Below, one piece after another: positions 6,614 through 11,191 of a DNA stretch of 11,191 nucleotides. How positions within the stretch are numbered: position 1 is the first letter of the stretch; each line of letters begins with the position of its first letter. Made by a program: the position numbers and the translations under genes. Location: positions 1 to 11,191 of the forward strand of contig URYY01000068.1 in NCBI GenBank assembly GCA_900552245.1. Reading direction: 5' to 3'. This stretch comes from an uncultured Opitutales bacterium. GTDB taxonomy: Bacteria > Verrucomicrobiota > Verrucomicrobiia > Opitutales > Intestinicryptomonadaceae. The notes under the pieces are model-generated. The model was not told the origin of the DNA. It was given only the letters and a program-made list of their open reading frames with translations, and did no database searches.

Positions 6614-6637
6614 TCGGAAAAATAAAATATTGGAAGC

Positions 6638-6952
6638 TTACTCGCCGTAAACTATGCACTCGTACTCGCCGACAACACCGAGAGTGCTCTTTGCCTTCCA
6701 ATCGACTGCAACGACCTTCTTGATGCCGCCGTTTTTCTTTGCAGCCTCAATGCTTGCGTCTCCAACGGTCACAAGACCAACGTAAGACTTGCACATGGAT
6801 CTGCCAACTTTGAGATTTGCCGTATCCACATTCGCCGTTGCCGATACGGGCAACTTAACGTCGGTATAGATGGTGCCCATAGGGATAGGAGAGGCGCAAC
6901 CTGCCAAGAGCATAAGCGCCGCAGCATAAACTAAAATCATTGATTTTTTCAT
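6638..6952 (-). CDS. TRL-like family lipoprotein
   Basis: A 104-residue lipoprotein of unknown function resembling the TRL-like family (PF13146). Signal residues 1-18 (MKKSMILVYAAALMLLAG) end in the lipobox LAGC with lipidated Cys19; Ala at +2 gives no inner-membrane retention signal, so outer-membrane placement is likely if this cell has one. Family-like segments are GTIYTDVKLPVSAT after the lipid anchor, LVTVGDASIEAAKKNGGIKKV in the middle, and the GEYECIVYGE end. The frame is open 17 codons further upstream (to 7003), but the start at 6952 is preferred because a clear Shine-Dalgarno sequence sits 8 bases before it and the signal peptide begins there. The family is named after a tRNA-associated locus, yet I see no tRNA here. 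It is monocistronic, with its own promoter and terminator. Confidence 0.87.
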   Translation of the reverse strand: MKKSMILVYAAALMLLAGCASPIPMGTIYTDVKLPVSATANVDTANLKVGRSMCKSYVGLVTVGDASIEAAKKNGGIKKVVAVDWKAKSTLGVVGEYECIVYGE

Positions 6953-6960
6953 GTATCTAA

Positions 6961-6966
6961 TCCTTT
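6961..6966 (-). promoter_or_regulatory. Shine-Dalgarno site of the lipoprotein gene
   Basis: AAAGGA lies 8 bases before the ATG at 6952 on the minus strand. It decides this start over the more upstream in-frame ATG at 7003, and is the clearest ribosome binding site in the window. Confidence 0.75.
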
Positions 6967-6989
6967 CGTTTGTTTTTTTACACCCCGAC

Positions 6990-7017
6990 TTTATCGGCCG
7001 CAAAGCGTCAAAATCAA
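6990..7017 (-). promoter_or_regulatory. Candidate promoter of the lipoprotein gene
   Basis: On the minus strand TTGATT (7017-7012) is followed after 16 bases by GATAAA (6995-6990). Transcription would start near 6983, giving a leader of about 30 bases that contains the Shine-Dalgarno site. This placement also leaves the longer start at 7003 upstream of the transcript. Confidence 0.4.
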
Positions 7018-7051
7018 GGCCTAAAAAGTTCGCCTACCGGCTTTTATCCGC

Positions 7052-7080
7052 AAAAAAAGGGCGGATAAGCACATCCGCCC
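7052..7080 (-). terminator. Intrinsic terminator of tatA
   Basis: On the minus strand GGGCGGAT (7080-7073), loop GTGCTT, ATCCGCCC (7066-7059) and seven Ts (7058-7052). The 8-bp stem is perfect and starts 18 bases past the tatA stop codon. Confidence 0.9.
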
Positions 7081-7098
7081 AAAATGGAATGTAAGAAC

Positions 7099-7359
7099 CT
7101 ACTTCTTTTCTTCTTCAGTTTTTTTTGCCTGTTGCTGAGTTGAGCTATTCTGAGCGCCCTCCTTAGAATCGTCATTCATAGCTTCCTTAAAGTTATCCTC
7201 CACCTCGCGGGTAGCCTTCTTGAACTCCTGCATCGACTTCCCCAAACCGCGCGCAAGCTCAGGCAACTTCTTTGCTCCGAAAAGCAGTAGGACTATAACC
7301 AGTATTATCAGCAACTCCTGAGTGCCGATAGTTCCTAAAAATGCAAATATCTCATTCAT
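7099..7359 (-). CDS. tatA: Sec-independent protein translocase subunit TatA
   Basis: An 86-residue TatA/E-type protein, the pore-forming partner of TatC that moves folded proteins with twin-arginine signals across the cytoplasmic membrane. The membrane segment is about residues 9-25 (IGTQELLIILVIVLLLF), followed by the hallmark FGAKKLPELARGLGKSMQEFKKA that makes the hinge and amphipathic helix. The tail is a charged, Gln/Lys/Glu-rich disordered stretch ending KKTEEEKK. The start at 7359 (MNEIFAFLG) is preferred; an in-frame GTG two codons upstream at 7365 is possible. No Shine-Dalgarno sequence is evident. No tatB or tatC is nearby, so this copy is unlinked. A TatB role is less likely given the FGxxKLPxLA hinge and short length. 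Confidence 0.93.
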   Translation of the reverse strand: MNEIFAFLGTIGTQELLIILVIVLLLFGAKKLPELARGLGKSMQEFKKATREVEDNFKEAMNDDSKEGAQNSSTQQQAKKTEEEKK

Positions 7360-7370
7360 ATACACCGCTT

Positions 7371-7399
7371 ACTATTGAGAATTTCTGAAAAAAAATCAA
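7371..7399 (-). promoter_or_regulatory. Candidate promoter of tatA
   Basis: On the minus strand TTGATT (7399-7394), a 17-base spacer and AATAGT (7376-7371). Transcription would begin near 7364, only about 5 bases before the ATG at 7359, which fits the missing Shine-Dalgarno sequence and suggests a near-leaderless mRNA. Confidence 0.4.
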
Positions 7400-7454
7400 C
7401 TCTTTTTATCTGAGTAAGACGCTCACTTGCCCTGCAACTGCCAATTCATATGAG

Positions 7455-7487
7455 TAAAAAATCCGCGCCCGTAATTGAGGCGCGGAT
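7455..7487 (-). terminator. Intrinsic terminator of glgC
   Basis: On the minus strand ATCCGCGCC (7487-7479), a 9-base loop, GGCGCGGAT (7469-7461) and a T-run (7460-7456). The perfect 9-bp GC-rich stem lies about 21 bases past the glgC stop, separating glgC from tatA transcription. Confidence 0.92.
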
Positions 7488-7508
7488 ATAGCAAAGCCTA
7501 AAAGGCAA

Positions 7509-8783
7509 CTACACGACCGTTCCCGAGGGGACAACACCGTTTTTAGTGACAATTATTATGCCGTCGCGCACGTACAAGTCGCCCTGCGCCCAACCGCTCT
7601 CTTTGCCCTCCGGCGAGAGCTTTACATTGTCGCCTATCCTAGCATTTTTGTCTATTATTGCGTTGGTTATCACGCAATTTTTGCCTAACCCTACCTTCGG
7701 AAGCCCCGCTTTTTCGGCAGAGATTTTCTCTGCATCGGTCTCAAAGGTGTCTGCACCCATCATAACGACGTTTTCAAGCTTGCAGCCGTCTCTAATTACG
7801 GAGCGAATGCCTATCATGCAGCGCTTTAATGAGGCGTTTTTTATTACGCACCCCTCGGCTACATTTACATGGTCTAGCGAACTTTTATAAATCTTTGAAC
7901 CGGGCAAGTACCTTGAGTGGGTGTACACAACCTTGTCTTGGTTGTAGAAATTAAATGGCGGATTGTCGTCAGTGAGCGCTAGATTTGCCTCAAAGAAGGA
8001 ACCAACCGTACCTATATCCTCCCAGTAGCCGTCGAAAATATAGGCGCAAAGCTTCTTCTTGCCAAGCATGCCGGGTATGATTTCTTTTCCAAAATCAACC
8101 TCCTTGCCCGACATAGCCTCCTCCAAGACATTTGCGCTAAACACGTATATGCCCATTGAAGCCAAGCAGTAATCTTGATGAGGATCTCTGAGGCTGCTCT
8201 TTAACTTGTCGCCTATAATTAGCGACTTTATCACGGACTCCTCCTTAGGTTTTTCCACAAACTCTGTTATATTTAGGTCGTCGTCCACCCTCATTATACC
8301 AAGTTCGCTTGCCACCTTCGTGGGCATGGGCTTTGCCGCGATTGTAACGTCGGCGCCGCTGCGCTTGTGCTGCTCTATGAGCTTTCTAAAATCCATCTGG
8401 TAGAGCTGGTCGCCCGATAAAATCAGGTAGAGCTCGCCGTCGGAATGCTCGAAATGGTGCATATTTTTGCGGACTGCGTCTGCCGTTCCCTGGTACCAGT
8501 TGCCGCCCGACTCGGTCTGCTCCGCCGCCAAAATATCGACAAAGCCGCCGCCGAATGGGTCAAATTTGTAAGTCTGTTGAATGTGTTTGTGTAGTGAAGC
8601 CGTATTAAACTGAGTAAGCAAGTATATTCTGGTGCAACCGGAGTTTATGCAATTGCTAATGGGAATATCGACAAGTCTGTATTTCCCTGCCAGCGACACC
8701 GCCGGCTTGCAGCGCAATTTTGTCAGGGGGTAAAGGCGCGTGCCTCTGCCGCCACCCATAATAATACTTATAACTTTTTTCAT
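7509..8783 (-). CDS. glgC: Glucose-1-phosphate adenylyltransferase (ADP-glucose pyrophosphorylase)
   Basis: A 424-residue cytoplasmic enzyme making ADP-glucose from ATP and glucose-1-phosphate, the committed step of glycogen synthesis. The nucleotidyltransferase domain shows the nucleotide loop GGGRGTRLYPLT (10-21) with KPAV (26-29), WYQGTADAV (96-104), SGDQLYQMD (123-131), FVEKP (175-179) of the glucose-phosphate site and YWEDIGT (253-259). From about 290 on the chain becomes a left-handed beta-helix with hexapeptide turns. The C-terminus (IIDKNARIGDNV, then VTKNGVVPSGTVV) resembles cyanobacterial and plant enzymes, including lysines at the positions (K379, K414) that bind the activator 3-phosphoglycerate there. 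An in-frame GTG lies two codons upstream (8789); the ATG at 8783 matches the family's N-terminus. AAGG 11 bases before it is a weak Shine-Dalgarno. The gene is monocistronic. Confidence 0.95.
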   Translation of the reverse strand: MKKVISIIMGGGRGTRLYPLTKLRCKPAVSLAGKYRLVDIPISNCINSGCTRIYLLTQFNTASLHKHIQQTYKFDPFGGGFVDILAAEQTESGGNWYQGTADAVRKNMHHFEHSDGELYLILSGDQLYQMDFRKLIEQHKRSGADVTIAAKPMPTKVASELGIMRVDDDLNITEFVEKPKEESVIKSLIIGDKLKSSLRDPHQDYCLASMGIYVFSANVLEEAMSGKEVDFGKEIIPGMLGKKKLCAYIFDGYWEDIGTVGSFFEANLALTDDNPPFNFYNQDKVVYTHSRYLPGSKIYKSSLDHVNVAEGCVIKNASLKRCMIGIRSVIRDGCKLENVVMMGADTFETDAEKISAEKAGLPKVGLGKNCVITNAIIDKNARIGDNVKLSPEGKESGWAQGDLYVRDGIIIVTKNGVVPSGTVV

Positions 8784-8825
8784 ACACACTTAAACCTTAG
8801 AAAAATTTAAAAAAATTGCAATTCA

Positions 8826-8854
8826 AATATTCGCAAAAAGCCCCAAAAAATCAA
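8826..8854 (-). promoter_or_regulatory. Candidate promoter of glgC
   Basis: On the minus strand TTGATT (8854-8849), a 17-base spacer and AATATT (8831-8826). Transcription would begin near 8819, leaving a leader of about 36 bases. The layout is almost the same as the proposed tatA promoter. Confidence 0.45.
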
Positions 8855-8940
8855 GTGTTAGAAAGCATTTTGCGAGGTAGATTCGCTCTAAAATCACATA
8901 GCCATACTCTCAATTTTCTGCACTTCAAAATCTTTCGCTT

Positions 8941-8970
8941 CTAAAAAATTTAAAACTAAAAAATTTCAAA
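8941..8970. repeat. Two tandem 15-base A-tract repeats
   Basis: CTAAAAAATTTAAAA (8941-8955) is followed directly by CTAAAAAATTTCAAA (8956-8970), 14 of 15 positions identical. Such AAAAAATTT runs usually bend DNA. The pair sits between the divergent glgC and tyrS genes and could be an architectural-protein site or simple local duplication. Confidence 0.6.
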
Positions 8971-9100
8971 TTGCCTAGCTAACAAAAGGCACACAAAAAT
9001 CTAACTCAAAGCCGAGTACACTAAAAAACCCCATTTAAAATAAAAGATGCTTGCAAAATAGGCGCATAAAAACGATTCTAAGCTGAAATAATTTTTAGCT

Positions 9101-10285
9101 ATGACAGTCTTAGAGCAAATCGCACAAAATTCCGACAATTTCATAGGCCGCGACGACCTCGCCGAAAAACTATCTGCGGGCAAGACTCTGCGCGTAAAAC
9201 TTGGCGTTGACCCAACCCGCCCCGACCTGACCTTCGGACACATGGTCGTATTTAACAAGCTAAAGCAGTTTCAGGATTTGGGTCACCAAGCGGTTTTAAT
9301 TATAGGCGATTACACCGCCTGCATAGGCGACCCTAGCGGCAGAAGCGCACTGCGCCCAGTGCTAACTCCGGAGGAAGTAGAGCAAAACTCAAAGACCTAT
9401 TTGCAGCAGGCCTTCAAGGTTCTCGACGAATCTAAGACCGAAGTACACTACAATAGCGAGTGGTTTGCCAAGATGAACTTTGGCGACATGCTGGATTTAG
9501 CTCGCAAAATGACCGTCGCAAGAATGCTTGAGCGCGACGACTTTGCAAAGCGCTACGCCTCTAAAACGCCGATTTCAATAGTGGAATTTCTATATCCTCT
9601 AATTCAGGGCTACGATTCGCTAATGATTGAAAGCGACGTTGAATTGGGCGGCAGCGACCAGCTCTTCAACAATTTGGTGGGCCGCGACTTACAGCGCGAC
9701 GCCGGAATGTCGGGGCAAGCGGTTCTAACAATGCCGCTTTTAGTTGGCCTAGACGGCGTAAAGAAGATGTCTAAAAGCTACGGCAACTACATAGCCTTTA
9801 ACGACAATCCGCGCGATATGTTCGGAAAGATTATGTCGATTTCGGACGAGACTATGTGGAAGTACTACCAGTACCTGCTCCTCTACACTCCGCAGGCTAT
9901 TGAGGAAGCCAAAAAGGAGCACCCTATGCTCTGCAAGAAGCGTCTGGCGCGCCTACTTGTAACCCAATTCCACGGTCTGGAGGCGGGCAAAGCGGAACTT
10001 GAAAACTTTGAAAAGGTCTTCTCCAAAAATCAGATTCCGGACGAAATGCCCGAATTTACTTGGGCTCAGCTCTCAGCAGATCCAAATGGAGATAACCTTG
10101 TAAACCTAATGGCAGCTTCAAAGCTATTCCCAAGCAAAAAGGAAGCTCGCAGGCTCGTTGAACAGGGGGCGGTAAAGATTGAATCGCAGAGAATTTCAGA
10201 CCCGCAATTTATAGTCGTGCGCCCCGAAAACTCCATAGTAATTCAGGCGGGAAAGCGCATCTTCTTTAGAGTAAAGGCAAAGTAG
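9101..10285 (+). CDS. tyrS: Tyrosine--tRNA ligase
   Basis: A 394-residue class I aminoacyl-tRNA synthetase that charges tRNA-Tyr. The HIGH-type motif reads TFGH (44-47) within GVDPTRPDLTFGHMVV, and the KMSKS loop is exact at 222-226 (VKKMSKSYGN). GDYTACIGDPSGRS (69-82), IQGYDSLMI (168-176) and ELGGSDQLFNNL (181-192) complete the Rossmann-fold active site. Residues about 331-394 form a C-terminal S4-like RNA-binding domain (AASKLFPSKKEARRLVEQGAVKI). Length and motif wording fit the TyrRS subfamily of about 400 residues found in many Gram-negatives (TyrZ-like) rather than the E. coli type. The leader has no Shine-Dalgarno sequence. recD2 starts 17 bases after its stop, so the two are probably co-transcribed. 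Confidence 0.96.
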   Translation: MTVLEQIAQNSDNFIGRDDLAEKLSAGKTLRVKLGVDPTRPDLTFGHMVVFNKLKQFQDLGHQAVLIIGDYTACIGDPSGRSALRPVLTPEEVEQNSKTYLQQAFKVLDESKTEVHYNSEWFAKMNFGDMLDLARKMTVARMLERDDFAKRYASKTPISIVEFLYPLIQGYDSLMIESDVELGGSDQLFNNLVGRDLQRDAGMSGQAVLTMPLLVGLDGVKKMSKSYGNYIAFNDNPRDMFGKIMSISDETMWKYYQYLLLYTPQAIEEAKKEHPMLCKKRLARLLVTQFHGLEAGKAELENFEKVFSKNQIPDEMPEFTWAQLSADPNGDNLVNLMAASKLFPSKKEARRLVEQGAVKIESQRISDPQFIVVRPENSIVIQAGKRIFFRVKAK

Positions 10286-10302
10286 CCTATCCGCGGCAAG
10301 CG

Positions 10303-11191
10303 ATGCAAAGCGGAGAACCTGCCATACTTGAAGGCGTTGTGGAACGCATAGTGTTTTTCAATGAGGAAAACCACTACTGCATTGCGCAAATAAAGCCGGT
10401 CAAGGCAAAGGACAAGGAGCTTGGGAGCGTTACCGCCACGGGAATAATGCCCAATATAGAGTGCGGCGAGACGATTTCAATTACGGGCGAGTGGCTAAAG
10501 CACAAAGCCTACGGCTTGCAGATAAAAGTAAAGAGCTTTGAGAGCAAACTGCCCTCTACCCTCTACGGGCTGGAAAAATTTCTGGGCTCGGGCATGATAG
10601 CGGGAATAGGCAAAGAGTACGCAAAGCGCATAGTTGCGCACTTTAAGGAAGATACGCTAAAAATCATAGATAGCGATTCCGCAAGGCTTACCGAAGTTGA
10701 GGGCATAGGCAAGACCAGAGCCAGAAAAATCAAGACCTCTTGGGAAGAGCGCCGCTGCCTGCGCGATGTAATGATATTTCTGCAGCGCTTTGGCGTGGGC
10801 GTTGCAAGCTGCCTTAAAATTGTGCGCAAATACGGCTTTGACGCCCCGCGCGTAATACGCGAAGAGCCATACAAAATCGCCCGCGAAATAGATGGCATAG
10901 GCTTTAAGACCGCCGATAGAATTGCGCTAAATTCCGGAATAGCAAACGAAAGCCCCCAGAGGGTTGAAACCGGAATTTTGTACGCGCTAAAGGAGTTTGA
11001 GGACGACGGCGATACGCGCGTGCCTGCGGGGGAACTCGAGGCAAAGGCGGCGGGAATGCTGGAGCTTACAAAGGAAAGGTGCGCTCAGGCAATAGGCGAG
11101 CTCTTAAAGCGAGAGGAAATAAAGATAGTCTGCGAGCGCTCAATACAGTCAAACAGGCTAGATTTTTGCGAGAGGGCGATTGCCCACAGCC
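10303..11191 (+). CDS. recD2: ATP-dependent RecD2-type DNA helicase, N-terminal part (3' partial)
   Basis: The frame stays open from an ATG to the window edge (296 residues, no stop). Residues about 8-80 are the OB-fold-like N-terminal domain (ILEGVVERIVFFNEENHYCIAQIK, then ATGIMPNIECGETISITGEW). Three helix-hairpin-helix-type stretches follow: GSGMIAGIGKEYAKRI (95-110), VEGIGKTRARKI (132-143) and IDGIGFKTADRIA (196-208), the last being a RecD2 hallmark. The region after it is the start of the accessory helical domain. The ATPase motor motifs lie beyond the window. RecD2 is a 5'-3' helicase acting alone, without RecBC, in DNA repair and replication-fork upkeep. No clear Shine-Dalgarno sequence precedes the start; translation may be coupled to tyrS. 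Confidence 0.94.
   Translation, partial: MQSGEPAILEGVVERIVFFNEENHYCIAQIKPVKAKDKELGSVTATGIMPNIECGETISITGEWLKHKAYGLQIKVKSFESKLPSTLYGLEKFLGSGMIAGIGKEYAKRIVAHFKEDTLKIIDSDSARLTEVEGIGKTRARKIKTSWEERRCLRDVMIFLQRFGVGVASCLKIVRKYGFDAPRVIREEPYKIAREIDGIGFKTADRIALNSGIANESPQRVETGILYALKEFEDDGDTRVPAGELEAKAAGMLELTKERCAQAIGELLKREEIKIVCERSIQSNRLDFCERAIAHS

Larger units (their letters stand above)
6213..6637. other. Convergent intergenic region between plus- and minus-strand genes
   Basis: These 425 bases lie where the two transcription directions meet. They contain the plus-strand operon terminator, the minus-strand terminator of the lipoprotein gene, and a long nested inverted repeat (6326-6419). No coding frame here looks real; the longest, a 72-codon minus-strand frame from 6436, has no recognisable features. 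A promoter-like pair TTGAAG (about 6527-6532) and TAGGCT (6550-6555), 17 bases apart, points along the plus strand toward the lipoprotein terminator, with nothing obvious to transcribe. Confidence 0.5.
8784..9100. other. Divergent glgC/tyrS intergenic region
   Basis: This 317-base spacer is strongly AT-rich with many short A-tracts and no coding frame of note. It holds the glgC promoter on the minus strand and must hold the tyrS promoter on the plus strand. The best plus-strand guess, TTGCAA (9051-9056) with GATTCT (9074-9079) at 17 bases, is poor. No T-box leader for tyrS is recognisable. Confidence 0.5.

Noticed and set aside
7509..8789. GTG codons two codons upstream of the ATG in both glgC and tatA as a shared regulatory feature
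   Set aside because: The match is only GTG-NNN-ATG in two genes; chance explains it, and the ATG starts fit the family N-termini better.
1..11191. Integrated mobile element, defence island or CRISPR array
   Set aside because: No transposase, integrase, direct-repeat array, restriction or toxin gene was found; gene content is metabolic and housekeeping.

Overview
The window looks like chromosomal DNA of a Verrucomicrobiota-type bacterium, possibly from the Opitutae/Puniceicoccales side. This is inferred from gene content, not from a marker gene. The clues are a PEP-CTERM surface protein with an autotransporter-type beta-strand repeat, a TRL-like lipoprotein, a secreted SGNH sialate O-acetylesterase paired with a secreted FAD_oxidored protein, a polyphosphate-glucokinase-type ROK kinase, and a cyanobacterial/plant-like GlgC. 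Base composition is moderate, isoleucine is very often ATA, and most genes lack a clear Shine-Dalgarno sequence. No rRNA, tRNA, CRISPR array, transposase or phage gene was seen.

Layout. Positions 2-127 hold the tail of an unidentified gene. A PEP-CTERM protein follows (327-1721), then a PPGK-like sugar kinase (1868-2632), both on the plus strand and each closed by a hairpin. A 380-base gene-free stretch rich in inverted repeats (2633-3012) leads into a two-gene plus-strand operon: sialate O-acetylesterase (3013-4527) and FAD-dependent oxidoreductase (4545-6212), ending at a strong terminator. The strand then switches. The gap 6213-6637 holds facing terminators and a long nested inverted repeat. 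Three separately transcribed minus-strand genes follow: a TRL-like lipoprotein (6638-6952), tatA (7099-7359) and glgC (7509-8783), each with its own good intrinsic terminator and a plausible -35/-10 pair. An A-tract-rich divergent spacer (8784-9100) separates glgC from the plus-strand pair tyrS (9101-10285) and recD2 (10303 to the window edge).

How the genes work together. There is no single pathway. Carbon-storage and sugar-entry functions are present (ppgK makes glucose-6-phosphate; glgC makes ADP-glucose for glycogen) but they are not co-transcribed. The esterase/oxidoreductase operon encodes two exported proteins, plausibly acting on glycans outside the cytoplasm. TatA, TyrS and RecD2 are housekeeping. 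The most unusual points are a Ser in place of the ROK-family sugar-binding His in the PPGK-like kinase, a palindromic operator-like site over its promoter, a three- to four-helix imperfect hairpin at 2757-2831, and the nested inverted repeat at 6326-6419. No clearly new multi-gene system is visible.
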